Of a stretch of DNA of 64,000 bases, positions 1-8,141 are shown in pieces (within the stretch, counting starts at the first letter, position 1; every line of letters starts with the position of its first letter). Location: NCBI GenBank assembly GCA_963708575.1, contig CAVPTB010000003.1, positions 1 to 64,000 on the forward strand, written 5' to 3'. Source of the DNA: DASVWZ01 sp963708575. Lineage in GTDB: Bacteria > Acidobacteriota > Terriglobia > Terriglobales > Acidobacteriaceae. The notes beneath the pieces are model-generated. The model did not search any database. It was not told where the DNA came from and saw only the letters and a list, made by a program, of their open reading frames with translations. The position numbers were made by a program, and so were the translations under genes.

Positions 1-32
1 GGCGTGTCAGAACTTCTGTGTAAGGGCGTGAC
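1..32 (+). repeat. Left terminal inverted repeat of the IS256-type element
   Basis: The first 32 bases match the reverse complement of 1387-1418 at 26 positions. The longest shared block is CTGTGTAAG, followed by CGTGAC after one mismatch. The outer end could extend beyond the window. Confidence 0.8.
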
Positions 33-73
33 CTCGACCCTGAACCGTATGGGCGGTTCGGAGAGGACACGTA

Positions 74-1363
74 ATGACGGAGACTGCGACGGTGGGACGT
101 CGAGGGCGCGGCGAGAAGGAGCCTTCGCCTGATCAGCAGCTGGCGGAGGAGCTCGTCGAACGAGCCCGGTCCCAGGGGCTGGAGCTACTCGGCGACGGCG
201 GCCTGCTGCAACAGATGACCAAGGCGGTGCTCGAGCGTGGGCTGGCCGAGGAACTGACCGATCACCTCGGCTATGAGCCCTACGATCCGGCCGGGAACGG
301 CTCGGGAAACAGCCGCAACGGCACCAGCGCGAAGCGGGTGCTGACCGAGGGCGGCGCCATCGACCTGGACGTCCCGCGGGATCGGGCGGGCACGTTTGAG
401 CCGCAGTTGGTGCGCAAGGGTCAGCGCCGCCTCGGCGGCATCGACAAGATCGTGATCGGGCTCTATGCGCACGGGATGACGGTCCGCGACATCCGCGATC
501 ATCTCGCCGAGATCTACGACGTCGATGTCTCCCCGGACCTGATCTCCAAGATCACCGATTCGGTGCTCGAGGAGGTCAAGGAGTGGCAGCAGCGCGCCTT
601 GGAGCCGGTCTATCCGGTCGTCTTCCTGGACGCGATTATCTGCAAGGTCCGCGACAACGGGACGGTCATCAACAAGGCGGCGCATCTGGCCGTCGGAGTC
701 GACGTCGACGGCAAGAAGGAAGTCCTCGGCATCTGGGTCGAGACCACCGAAGGCGCCAAGTTCTGGCTGCGTGTCATGAACGAACTCAAAGCCCGTGGCG
801 TCCAGGACGTGCTCATCGTCGTCTGCGACGGACTCAAAGGACTCCCAGCCGCTATCGAGGCAGTCTGGCCCAAAGCGACCGTGCAGACCTGCATCGTGCA
901 CTTGACCAGGGCCAGCCTGCGCTGGGTGAACTACAAGGACCGCAAGGCCGTCGCCGCCCAGCTCAGGCTGATCTACAAGGCTCCGACTGAGCAAGCCGCC
1001 CGGGAAGCCCTCGACGCCTGGTGCGACTCCGACGTCGGCCGCCAGTACCCGGCGATCCGACGGCAATGGGAAGCCGTCTGGGAGCAGGTCATCCCGTTCT
1101 TCGCCTTCCCGCCTGACGTCCGCCGGGTCATCTACAGCACGAACATGATCGAGAGCATCAACTACCGGCTCCGCAAAATCACCAAGACCCGCGGGCACTT
1201 TCCCACCGACGACGCCTTAGTCAAACTGCTCTACCTCGGATGCAAAGACCTCGACGTCACCCGCACCAAACTGACCGCCGGCCGCGGCACCGGCTTCGCC
1301 GCCTGGCACACCGCGCTCAACCAGTTCGACCTGATGTTCCCCGGCCGTATTCACCTGACCTGA
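74..1363 (+). CDS. IS256 (Mutator) family transposase
   Basis: A 429-residue DDE transposase, full length for the family, which cuts and re-inserts the element that carries it. The catalytic triad is visible: Asp186 in VVFLDAI, Asp252 in VVCDGLKG and Glu360 in STNMIESIN. The last motif, with the following RLRKITKTRG stretch, is typical of the Mutator-type C-terminal region. The N-terminal part has the usual GNSRNGTSAKRV segment ahead of the DVPRDR block. The ATG at 74 is preceded by a GGAGAGGA-like ribosome site. The gene fills the interval between the two inverted repeats with no passenger gene. Long antisense frames here are GC-driven shadows. Confidence 0.95.
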   Translation: MTETATVGRRGRGEKEPSPDQQLAEELVERARSQGLELLGDGGLLQQMTKAVLERGLAEELTDHLGYEPYDPAGNGSGNSRNGTSAKRVLTEGGAIDLDVPRDRAGTFEPQLVRKGQRRLGGIDKIVIGLYAHGMTVRDIRDHLAEIYDVDVSPDLISKITDSVLEEVKEWQQRALEPVYPVVFLDAIICKVRDNGTVINKAAHLAVGVDVDGKKEVLGIWVETTEGAKFWLRVMNELKARGVQDVLIVVCDGLKGLPAAIEAVWPKATVQTCIVHLTRASLRWVNYKDRKAVAAQLRLIYKAPTEQAAREALDAWCDSDVGRQYPAIRRQWEAVWEQVIPFFAFPPDVRRVIYSTNMIESINYRLRKITKTRGHFPTDDALVKLLYLGCKDLDVTRTKLTAGRGTGFAAWHTALNQFDLMFPGRIHLT

Positions 1364-1386
1364 AAGACCTGACACCATGAACACCA

Positions 1387-1418
1387 GTCACGCGCTTACA
1401 CAGGAACCCTGACAGGCC
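1387..1418 (+). repeat. Right terminal inverted repeat of the IS256-type element
   Basis: Reverse-complement partner of bases 1-32 with six mismatches. It lies 24 bases downstream of the transposase stop. The IS481-like coding frame starts immediately after it. Confidence 0.8.
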
Positions 1419-1678
1419 CGCGCCCGGCGGCGCAACGGCCGAATGAGCGCACCGGTGAGCAGTGGGTCGCCCGCAAAGTTGCCGCCAACGGTGTGGTCTG
1501 CGTCGGCTGGCAGCAGGTCTCGGTCGGCAAGCACCACCGCGGCGAACGCTGCGACGTGCTGGCCACCGAAACAGTGCTGCAGTTCTGGATCGGCAGCGAA
1601 CTCCTCAAAACAGTCCCCCGCGACAGCACAGGAACCATCCGTAAGAAGCGAGCACAGGGCACCGCGCCCCGGCACTAA
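1418..1678 (+). pseudogene. C-terminal remnant of an IS481-family transposase
   Basis: An open frame beginning at the IS256 right end encodes about 86 residues, including GEQWVARKVAANGVVCVGW, QQVSVGKHHRG and LQFWIGSELLKTVPR, and ends KKRAQGT. This matches the C-terminal segment after the catalytic core in mycobacterial-type IS481 transposases. The DDE core and helix-turn-helix are missing, so the gene cannot make an active enzyme. The simplest history is that the IS256 element inserted into an IS481 copy, and the 5' part lies left of the window or was lost. Confidence 0.75.
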
Positions 1679-1690
1679 CTACACAACGAG

Positions 1691-1735
1691 AGTGTCAAGC
1701 ATCAACCGAACTAGCAGTGTCAAGGAACAACCGAA
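1691..1735 (+). repeat. Two 20-base direct repeats, probable IS481 right end
   Basis: Bases 1691-1710 and 1716-1735 match at 18 of 20 positions (AGTGTCAAG, then CAACCGAA). They lie just after the IS481-like stop codon, where the terminal repeat of that element would be expected. Assignment as the element's end is inference. Confidence 0.45.
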
Positions 1736-1766
1736 GGTTGACAGGCCCACCCGTATACATCCAGCG

Positions 1767-3494
1767 TCAGGAAAGCCCGACAACCACGCCTTCGGCGTCG
1801 AGGTGCATCGAATCGGCGGCCGGCACGCGCGGCAGCCCGGGCATCGTGAGGATGTCGCCGCAGATCGCTACGACGAAGCCGGCCCCCGCTGACAGGCGGA
1901 TCTCTCGGACGGGCAGCACGTGGCCCGTCGGCGCGCCGAGCACCGAGGGATCGGCGGTGAAGCTGTAGGGCGTCTTCGCCATGCAGACCGGCAGGTGGCC
2001 GAAGCCGGCGGCCTCGAGCTCGGCGAGGCGGCGGGTAGCGGCCGGGGAGAGCGCCACGTCGGCGGCGCGGTAAATCCGCTGCGCGACCGTGCGGATCTTG
2101 TCGGTCAGCGGCATTTCGTCGGGGTAGAGCAGCGTGAGGTCAGCCTTCGCCGCGGCGATCTGCGCGAGGACGAGCTGCGCGAGGTCGGCCGCACCGGCGG
2201 CGCCGTCGGCAAAGTGTGTGCAGACCGCGAGATCGACGCCGACTCCGGCCAGCGCTCGACGCACCTCCTCGATCTCCTCGTCGGTATCGGCGGTGAACCG
2301 GTTCAGGGCGACGACGACCGGAAGGCCGAAGTTCTGCATGTTCTCGACGTGCCGCAGCAGGTTGGCGGCACCGGTCGCGACGGCGGCGGGGTCGGGGCGG
2401 TTGAGGTCGGCGACCGCTATTCCGGTCTGCATCTTGAGTGCGCGGACGGTCGCAACAACGACGGCGCATGCGGGACGGAGCTCGCCGATCCGGGCGGCGA
2501 TGTCGACGAACTTCTCTCCGCCGAGGTCGGCGCCGAAGCCTGCCTCTGTGACGACGACGTCGGCGAGCCTCAGCGCCAGCCGGGTCCCGATGAGCGAACT
2601 GCAGCCGTGTGCGATGTTCGCGAACGGACCGCCGTGTACGAGGGCGGGCGTGCCCGCGAGCGACTGGACGAGGTTCGGGCGGATGGCGTCGCGTAGGAGT
2701 ACAGCCATCGCGCCGTCGGCCCTGACGTCGCGGGCGGTGACGAAGGACCCGTCAGCGCGTGCGCCGATCACCATGCGTCCAAGGCGCTCCTGCAGATCGG
2801 CGAGGTCGCGGGCAAGGCAGAGCACCGCCATCACCTCGGAAGCGACGGTGATGTCAAAGCCGTCCTCGCGGACGCGGCCGTTGCCGGCCCCGAGGCCGAC
2901 GACGGTACTGCGCAGCGCCCGGTCGTTGAGGTCGACCACACGCCGCCAGGTGACCACGTCGAGACCTGCGGCGTTGCCCCAGTGCGTCTGGTTGTCGATC
3001 ATCGCCGCGAGCAGGTTGTGGGCAGCCGTGATCGCATGGAAATCGCCCGTGAAGTGAAGGTTGATGTCTTCCATCGGTGCGACCTGCGACCATCCGCCGC
3101 CGGTGGCGCCGCCCTTCATTCCAAAGCACGGTCCCAGACTCGGCTCTCGCAGGCAGATCATCGCCCGCTCCCCCGCGGCCGCGAGCGCGTCGGCGAGCCC
3201 AATGGTGGTGGTCGTCTTACCCTCGCCTGCGGGCGTCGGGCTGATACCCGTGACCAGCACCAGCGCGCCGCCGGCATCGCCGCCGATCTGCAGCGGGTCG
3301 ACCTTCGCTTTGGAACGGCCGTACGGCTCGAGGGCCTCCTCGGGGATCCCGGCCGCCGCCGCGATCTCTGCGATTGGGCGGAGCGCGACGCTGCGCGAGA
3401 TGGCCGCGTCAGCGAGTGGTTCGACCCTCGCCGGCCCGTCAGTGTGGCCCGTGTCCAGCGCGCCCCCCGGTCGACCACCTTCCGCAATAGTCAA
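1767..3494 (-). CDS. fhs: Formate-tetrahydrofolate ligase
   Basis: Makes 10-formyl-THF from formate, ATP and THF in the cytosol, feeding one-carbon units to purine and other synthesis. The 575-residue length is usual for the family. Visible signatures are the P-loop-like TPAGEGKTTTTIGLADAL near residue 87, EPSLGPCFGMKGGATGGGWSQ, EDINLHFTGDFHAI and, near the C-terminus, GFVVAICGDILTMPGLPR. The frame opens with TTG at 3494. No strong ribosome site is seen there, and the family N-terminus (ALRPIAEIAAAAGI) only begins near residue 37, so the true start could be slightly downstream. It stands alone, with IS remnants on its 3' side. Confidence 0.95.
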   Translation of the reverse strand: MTIAEGGRPGGALDTGHTDGPARVEPLADAAISRSVALRPIAEIAAAAGIPEEALEPYGRSKAKVDPLQIGGDAGGALVLVTGISPTPAGEGKTTTTIGLADALAAAGERAMICLREPSLGPCFGMKGGATGGGWSQVAPMEDINLHFTGDFHAITAAHNLLAAMIDNQTHWGNAAGLDVVTWRRVVDLNDRALRSTVVGLGAGNGRVREDGFDITVASEVMAVLCLARDLADLQERLGRMVIGARADGSFVTARDVRADGAMAVLLRDAIRPNLVQSLAGTPALVHGGPFANIAHGCSSLIGTRLALRLADVVVTEAGFGADLGGEKFVDIAARIGELRPACAVVVATVRALKMQTGIAVADLNRPDPAAVATGAANLLRHVENMQNFGLPVVVALNRFTADTDEEIEEVRRALAGVGVDLAVCTHFADGAAGAADLAQLVLAQIAAAKADLTLLYPDEMPLTDKIRTVAQRIYRAADVALSPAATRRLAELEAAGFGHLPVCMAKTPYSFTADPSVLGAPTGHVLPVREIRLSAGAGFVVAICGDILTMPGLPRVPAADSMHLDAEGVVVGLS

Positions 3495-3638
3495 CAGACG
3501 ATCCGACTGTCAGAGGTGTAGTTCGACACAGTTGCAGGTCCTCTAATCGTCTTGCAATCTCACAGGGCACGGTACCCGGGCCCGCGCCGACCGAATGCCG
3601 GTTCGCCGAGATCCGGTGCCGCTGGAGGTCGCAGATAT

Positions 3639-4136
3639 CTACGAGTTCAGGGACGGGGATTTGGCCTCGACGATCTGGGCCAACCGGTCAAGCGTCTTTT
3701 CCATCCCGGTGCGAAGATCGGTACGACGATCCTTGAGGCCGTACAGGGTGTCGATGATGAACCAGCCGACGATCGTAAGTTCCTTTGTGACGGTGTAGGA
3801 CTCGGTTACCCGGGTGCCGGCGTCTTCTGGTTCAAAGCGGTAGCGCCATGCAACCGTTCCGGCGAAGGCTTCCGTGCGCGCGAACGCGAATTCACGACCG
3901 GGATCGGCTGTGACAACAACCGGCTTGTTTGGCCAATTCGGGCCTCGTCCGGCATGGTTTATTGCCTTGAATCGGGCGCCGACTGCGGGACCGGTGGCAC
4001 CCTTGATCCACGTGCACGAAACGATCTCGGGCGACATCTCAGGCTGACGGGTGACATCAGAAACGATGTCGTACAGATCGTTCGGGGACGCTTTGATGTA
4101 GCGGCTGACGCTATCGGTGGTGAGTTCTTGTCGCAT
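3639..4136 (-). CDS. SRPBCC (polyketide cyclase/START-like) family protein
   Basis: About 165 residues with the pattern of a START-like ligand-binding fold: an N-terminal strand, SPNDLYDIVSDVTRQPEMSPE, a central GARFKAINHAGRGPNWPNKPVVV region and a long C-terminal helix (DRRTDLRTGMEKTLDRLAQIV). Such proteins bind hydrophobic small molecules or act as cyclases; the ligand cannot be read from sequence. The ATG at 4136 is preferred over one at 4178 because it lies 7 bases after the stop of the preceding gene and begins the conserved part. It is the last gene of a TetR-monooxygenase-SRPBCC group. Confidence 0.75.
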   Translation of the reverse strand: MRQELTTDSVSRYIKASPNDLYDIVSDVTRQPEMSPEIVSCTWIKGATGPAVGARFKAINHAGRGPNWPNKPVVVTADPGREFAFARTEAFAGTVAWRYRFEPEDAGTRVTESYTVTKELTIVGWFIIDTLYGLKDRRTDLRTGMEKTLDRLAQIVEAKSPSLNS

Positions 4137-4143
4137 GACGGCC

Positions 4144-4440
4144 TCAGGCGGGGTGTGTGACGACGCTGGAAAAGACATCGTGCATTTGGGTGACGGTCAT
4201 GTCCGGCTGCCCCTGGAGACCGACCTCCGCGACCGCCGGCATGATGCGAGTTTGAACGAAAGCCATGAACTGCTCTTCGGAGTTCCAAATATCGAGCATT
4301 CGCAAGGTGCCGCCTTCAAATGAAGCGACGTGGAAGGTCATCCCCGCTGGAACGTCAACGTCCCAGCCGACAATCCCGCGGATTTTGTCGTATTGCGCCG
4401 GGGTGACTGCGTCCCACCGCTGGGTGATTACTGCGGACAT
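4144..4440 (-). CDS. Small ABM-like (antibiotic biosynthesis monooxygenase fold) protein
   Basis: About 98 residues. MSAVITQRWDAVTPAQYDKI followed by MTFHVASFEGGTLRMLDIW and EEQFMAFVQTRIMPAVAEVG fits a dimeric alpha-beta barrel of the ABM/DUF type, whose members act on small aromatic substrates or have unknown roles. The ATG at 4440 has a strong AAGGAGG site seven bases upstream, so the 11-codon extension at 4473 is rejected. It is followed after 7 bases by the SRPBCC gene and preceded by the TetR gene on the same strand, suggesting one transcript. Confidence 0.65.
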   Translation of the reverse strand: MSAVITQRWDAVTPAQYDKIRGIVGWDVDVPAGMTFHVASFEGGTLRMLDIWNSEEQFMAFVQTRIMPAVAEVGLQGQPDMTVTQMHDVFSSVVTHPA

Positions 4441-4512
4441 GTGGTGCCTCCTTGAGTTGGCGGTGCTGGTCAATTCGTATCGATGTGTAAGGCAGTACCG
4501 AACGCGTCCGGA

Positions 4513-5142
4513 TCAGACCGGCGGCGTTTTTCGACGCACTCGCGGCGCATCACGCGTTTTGGCGCGCCGCTCGATGTCAGTGAGGAACATGTCGACCACC
4601 CCGCCGGCAAGACGAACCCAGCGGCTGCCGCCAGGATCATTCGCTACCTGCTGGTGGGCCAATCCAGTAGTAATCGCAGTGAATACATCGATGTCGGCCT
4701 GGGCCTGCACGCCGGCTCGTCCGATCAAGTGGCTACCGAACTGGTAGAACTCGAGCGAGACAGCGAACGATTCGGGAGACGGCTCAAAACCCGGGATCGT
4801 CCGTTGCAATAGCAATTGGTGACGGACTACGTCGTCGCTGGAGAACTGCACACACTCAGCAACGAACTGGGCCAACGCCCGACGCGGATCGCTCGGATAC
4901 TCGTGCCGAACGTAATCGAGGAACTGTCGCCACCCGTCGGCGAACATCGCGTCGTACAAACCGAGCTTCGAATCGAAGTAGACGTATAAGGACGGCTGGC
5001 GCAGGCCTACCGCGTCGGCGAGGTCGCGTAAGGAAATCGCTGCCAGCCCGTCGCGTCGTGCGAGCGACCAAGCCGCATCAAGAATCACCGCCAACTTCGC
5101 CCCGTGCCGCTGTTGGCGACGGTCAGGTGCTGGTGCTGTCAC
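4513..5142 (-). CDS. TetR-family transcriptional regulator
   Basis: 209 residues with an N-terminal helix-turn-helix (AAISLRDLADAVGLRQPSLY followed by VYFDSKLGLYDAMF) and a C-terminal all-helical ligand domain ending near LTDIERRAKTRD. The GTG start at 5142 follows a GAGGGGGCG ribosome site. It is first in the same-strand order TetR, ABM-like, SRPBCC with a 72-base gap to the next gene, so it may regulate that pair and itself. No clear operator palindrome was found, and the effector is unknown. Confidence 0.85.
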   Translation of the reverse strand: MTAPAPDRRQQRHGAKLAVILDAAWSLARRDGLAAISLRDLADAVGLRQPSLYVYFDSKLGLYDAMFADGWRQFLDYVRHEYPSDPRRALAQFVAECVQFSSDDVVRHQLLLQRTIPGFEPSPESFAVSLEFYQFGSHLIGRAGVQAQADIDVFTAITTGLAHQQVANDPGGSRWVRLAGGVVDMFLTDIERRAKTRDAPRVRRKTPPV

Positions 5143-5380
5143 CGGATCGCCCCCTCAGACAGTTCTGCTATCGCGTATAGGAAAACTATCGGTGATCGGG
5201 AAGGCGACTGTCAAGTGCCCAGCTGAACTTTCAGGCCGACATGCCACGGTGAAGACTCACTCGAGGTCCTACCGACGGCGCGCAAGGCTGCCCGGAAGCC
5301 GGGAGCATTTCCGGCTGCGGCTACCCGAAAGGGATCCGTCAGCTTCCGCACCTGCTGAACGGATCGGGTTTCAGCCTCGT

Positions 5381-5619
5381 GGCGAGGCCGCGGCGGGCGC
5401 TGACATCGCTGTGGTCCCCGTCCGGGTCACCCCTTCCCCGACCTGCCCGCCGCGTCGCTGGCGGGGAAGACAGTCATCGACACGTGCAACTACAGCGCCG
5501 AGCGTGACGGACCCATCCCTGACCTCGACGGCAAGTCGCTGACCTCGAGCGAGCTATTGGCGCGGTACATCCAGGACGCGAGCCTCGCAAGAGCGTTCAA
5601 CAACATCTTCTTCAAGCCC
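5381..5619 (+). pseudogene. Frameshifted fragment of an F420-dependent NADP oxidoreductase (NPDG-like)
   Basis: One frame gives GEAAAGADIAVVPVR. From about 5430 a second frame gives FPDLPAASLAGKTVIDTCNY, then SAERDG and SLTSSELLARY, and ends LARAFNNIFFKP. Together these match the middle of NADPH:F420 oxidoreductases (the AGADVVVLAVP and GKTVIDTxNYxPERDG blocks). The Rossmann N-terminus and the C-terminal half are absent, so it is a decayed remnant. The family implies an F420-using organism, in line with the LLM-type genes elsewhere in this half. Confidence 0.65.
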
Positions 5620-5682
5620 TGCTGTCGCTCGGCCGCCCGGCGGGTGCAGCAGACCGAATGCCGTTGGTTACAGCGTCATCCG

Positions 5683-5716
5683 TCGAGGCCCCGCCTCGAC
5701 GAGAGACGGGGCCCCG
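5683..5716 (-). terminator. GC-rich hairpin after the 33-codon ORF
   Basis: Arms TCGAGGCCCCG and CGGGGCCCCGA pair with one mismatch across a 12-base loop. The hairpin begins 17 bases after the stop of the small gene at 5734-5835. There is no U-tract, which is common for actinobacterial terminators. Confidence 0.5.
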
Positions 5717-5733
5717 AGTGCAAAGAGGATTCG

Positions 5734-5835
5734 CTAGGCGACGCCGACGTACTTGCTGTGCGGTCCAGGGACCCGCAGCCAACCCTGGCCGAAGCTGTAG
5801 AAGTTGCTGATTGCGCTAATCCACGCACCCCACAT
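5734..5835 (-). CDS. Uncharacterised 33-residue small protein
   Basis: ATG at 5835 with a near-consensus AAAAGGAGATTCCC leader, 33 codons and a stop, then a hairpin 17 bases later. The peptide starts MWGAWISAISNFYSFGQGW and ends PGPHSKYVGVA: aromatic and glycine-rich, one Lys, one Arg, no Cys. It is too short for a clear membrane segment, although the first 20 residues are amphipathic or hydrophobic. An 8-base-arm inverted repeat sits 21-39 bases upstream. I recognise no family. It could be a small regulatory or structural peptide, a secreted signal or a modified-peptide precursor; no maturation enzyme lies beside it. Confidence 0.55.
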   Translation of the reverse strand: MWGAWISAISNFYSFGQGWLRVPGPHSKYVGVA

Positions 5836-5855
5836 GGGAATCTCCTTTTGGCCCT

Positions 5856-5874
5856 CGCTCTCACGCTGAGAGCG
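5856..5874. promoter_or_regulatory. Perfect inverted repeat upstream of the 33-codon ORF
   Basis: CGCTCTCA / TGAGAGCG with a 3-base spacer, 21 bases upstream of the small gene's ATG. It could be an operator or a leader hairpin. Confidence 0.5.
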
Positions 5875-5955
5875 TCTGCAACCACCTTCTTCCGCCGGTC
5901 GGAGAAGTCCCAGACTGCTGCGCAGTAGTGCCTGAGTCAGTTGCAGCAGGACGAT

Positions 5956-6033
5956 TCCGAGTACCGCATCAGGAAGGTGCATCAACTCGAGGACTGCCGG
6001 CTCGTCGAACTCCTGCACCTGCACTGCCCGCAT
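5956..6033 (-). pseudogene. N-terminal fragment of a medium-chain dehydrogenase/quinone reductase
   Basis: MRAVQVQEFDEPAVLELM, followed by HLPDAVLG, is the standard opening of zinc-type or quinone-oxidoreductase MDR proteins, but similarity stops after about 26 residues. What follows is not protein-like and leads into the leader of the 33-codon gene. It is probably a deletion remnant, in keeping with the neighbouring NPDG-like fragment. It could still serve as the 5' region of the small gene's transcript. Confidence 0.5.
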
Positions 6034-6088
6034 CTCGCTCCGCTTCATCGCTGGAGCGCTCAAGATCTAACTTGAAGTCGGGTTGAGG

Positions 6089-7315
6089 TCAACGGCACAG
6101 TGGACGAGTTCTCAGTGCGGGCGAGATGAGTGTTCCGACCGTTACAAGTCCGGTGAGTATCGGCAGCAGCCCCAGCGCCATGGGCAGCGACGTGAGCGAC
6201 GCGAGATGACCGATCAGCGGCGGACCACAGACGAATCCCGCCCAGCCGCAGGCCGACACCGTCGCGACTCCGGTCCCTGGATGCAGGCCGGGGATACGCC
6301 CGGCGGCACTGAAGATCGCCGGGACGATCGAGGCCAGACCGACACCGAGGAAGGCGAAGCCGATGATCGCCGCGGCCGGCCGACCGATGACGAGAGCGCC
6401 GGCAAAACCGACCGTGGCCAGGGTTGCCAGGAAGGGAAGGAGACGCGAAGGCTGAAAGTGCTCGTGCAGTCTGTTTCCGAAGAGCCGCACGGTGACCATG
6501 GCAAGGGCGAAGGATGCGTACCCGAGCCCGGGCACTACGCCCGTGGTGCCAAGCGGCCCCGACAGGTACACCGACGCCCAGTCAGCGCAGGCGCCCTCGC
6601 AGAGCATTCCAGCAAAAGCGATAGCGCCGAGCAGCACCATTCCGCCCGACCAGCGCGACACCGACGGCACATCCACCGGCGCGGGGGCGTGCGACTGCTC
6701 GACGCGAAGGCTGGGCTCAACGGCATCGGGCAGCATCCGCGAAGCCAGCAGACCGCCGATGAGCAGCGCGATCGCGCCAAGTATGAGCAGCTGAGGCGCC
6801 AGACTCACGCCTTGGCTGACCGCGAGCGCGCCGATCCCGGCTCCGATGAACGCCCCGATGCTCCAGGTGCCGTGGAAGCCGGACATCAACGGGCGCCGAC
6901 TGACCTTTTCCACGGCAATCGCCTGCGTATTCATAGCCACGTCGAGGATCCCTTGGAACCCACCCCAGAGAAACAGCGAGGCGAAAAGCGCCCAGAGGCT
7001 GCCGGTCAGGCCTACCAGTGGTCCGGCGGCGCAATACCCGACCAGGGAGATCTGCACGACTCGCCTGCTGCCGATTTTGGGGAGCAGGTAAGACGAAGAG
7101 AGCATGGCGACGATGGATCCGATGGGCGCACCCAGGAGTGCGATTCCCAGCGTGCCATCGGTGAGCCCGAGGTGTCTCATGACGTGCGGGATGTGTGCGG
7201 TCCAAGAGGCGAACAGCAATCCGTGCGCCAGAAAGACGGCCGTAACAGCGACCCGCGGCCACTGATTATGGACCGCGCCTGCCCCGGGACGGGTGGCGAG
7301 CGTCGCGTTAGACAC
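6089..7315 (-). CDS. MFS transporter (YbjJ/FucP-like)
   Basis: 408 residues with about 12 hydrophobic segments. The N-terminus (VAVTAVFLAHGLLFASWTAH) and the segment GFQGILDVAMNTQAIAVEK resemble the YbjJ/sugar MFS group. It acts in the cytoplasmic membrane; the substrate is not evident. The start at 7315 overlaps the end of the DeoR gene by 8 bases, so the two are almost certainly co-transcribed. DeoR regulators usually sense phosphorylated sugars, which hints at a sugar or sugar-derivative substrate (inference). Confidence 0.85.
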   Translation of the reverse strand: MSNATLATRPGAGAVHNQWPRVAVTAVFLAHGLLFASWTAHIPHVMRHLGLTDGTLGIALLGAPIGSIVAMLSSSYLLPKIGSRRVVQISLVGYCAAGPLVGLTGSLWALFASLFLWGGFQGILDVAMNTQAIAVEKVSRRPLMSGFHGTWSIGAFIGAGIGALAVSQGVSLAPQLLILGAIALLIGGLLASRMLPDAVEPSLRVEQSHAPAPVDVPSVSRWSGGMVLLGAIAFAGMLCEGACADWASVYLSGPLGTTGVVPGLGYASFALAMVTVRLFGNRLHEHFQPSRLLPFLATLATVGFAGALVIGRPAAAIIGFAFLGVGLASIVPAIFSAAGRIPGLHPGTGVATVSACGWAGFVCGPPLIGHLASLTSLPMALGLLPILTGLVTVGTLISPALRTRPLCR

Positions 7316-8066
7316 GACGGACCTCTACGCCGGCGGCCTCCAGCTTGGCGACCTGCTCGACCGCCACTGACTCGTCGGTGACGACAATGTCGAAGATCGC
7401 GATATCACCCACGACTGCCAGCGCCGACCGTCCGAACTTGGTGCCGTCCACAGCCAGGATCCGGCGTTGCGCGGAGGCGAACAGGGCTTGCTTCACGGCT
7501 GCATCGCCCAGGTCATGCGTCGTTACCTGCCCGTCCGCCGTGACTCCGCAGCAGCTCAGCACGGCCGTATCGAACCGGACGGCTTGGATACCGGCCAACG
7601 CGAGCGGACCCACCATCGCCAGCTCGTGGGGGCGCACTTCTCCGCCCGACATCATCAGCCGCACCGACGCCGAGCCTGCCAGGGCCATCGTCGAATGCAA
7701 CGACAGCGGCATGACGGTCAGGCGCCGATCGACGAGGGCCCTGGAGACCTCGAGCAGGGTTGTTCCGCTGTCCAGGCTCACCGCTTCACCGTCCACGATC
7801 AGGCTGGCGACCTCGACGGCGATGCGCCTCTTCGCGGCAAGGTCGTCGAGCTCGCGCATGGCGAAGGGGAGCTCATCACCCCGCATCATGAGATTGACCG
7901 CTCCGCCACGTACGCGCCGGGCGATACCACGCTCCACCAGCACGTCGAGGTCGCGCCTGATGGTCATCTCCGCCGTACCGAGATTCACGGCGGCGGTGGC
8001 GATGTCGACCCGACCCTGCAACCGCAGGATCTCTACCAGCTGACTTAGTCGGCTCGACGTGCCCAT
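7308..8066 (-). CDS. DeoR/GlpR-family transcriptional regulator
   Basis: 252 residues. An N-terminal DeoR helix-turn-helix (SRLSQLVEILRLQGRVDIAT, then AEMTIRRDLDVLVERG) is followed by the sugar-phosphate sensor domain with VSLDSGTTLLEVSRAL, the phosphate-contact motif of the family. Both are complete. It is the first gene of a two-gene operon with the MFS transporter and probably represses it. The intergenic stretch before it (8067-8141) contains repeated ACATAC/CATGTG-like words that could hold the operator; no clean palindrome was seen. Confidence 0.9.
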   Translation of the reverse strand: MGTSSRLSQLVEILRLQGRVDIATAAVNLGTAEMTIRRDLDVLVERGIARRVRGGAVNLMMRGDELPFAMRELDDLAAKRRIAVEVASLIVDGEAVSLDSGTTLLEVSRALVDRRLTVMPLSLHSTMALAGSASVRLMMSGGEVRPHELAMVGPLALAGIQAVRFDTAVLSCCGVTADGQVTTHDLGDAAVKQALFASAQRRILAVDGTKFGRSALAVVGDIAIFDIVVTDESVAVEQVAKLEAAGVEVRRV

Positions 8067-8141
8067 TGGTCCAAGCGTACATGTCTGATGTTCATACGCA
8101 CATACACCATGTGCTAATGCGAGCTCGCTAACGGGCTCCTG

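Larger units (their letters stand above)
1..1418 (+). mobile_element. IS256-family insertion sequence
   Basis: A single transposase gene lies between imperfect 32-base terminal inverted repeats (1-32 and 1387-1418, 26 of 32 positions matching). The element interrupts an IS481-type transposase, whose reading frame resumes directly at 1418. The left flank is outside the window, so a target duplication cannot be checked. The repeat starting exactly at base 1 suggests that the contig or window begins at the element's edge, as often happens when assemblies break at multicopy IS elements. Confidence 0.85.

Noticed and set aside
6083..7381. 432-codon frame on the plus strand
   Set aside because: Antisense to a clear MFS transporter; composition is charged and repetitive as expected for a GC-driven shadow.
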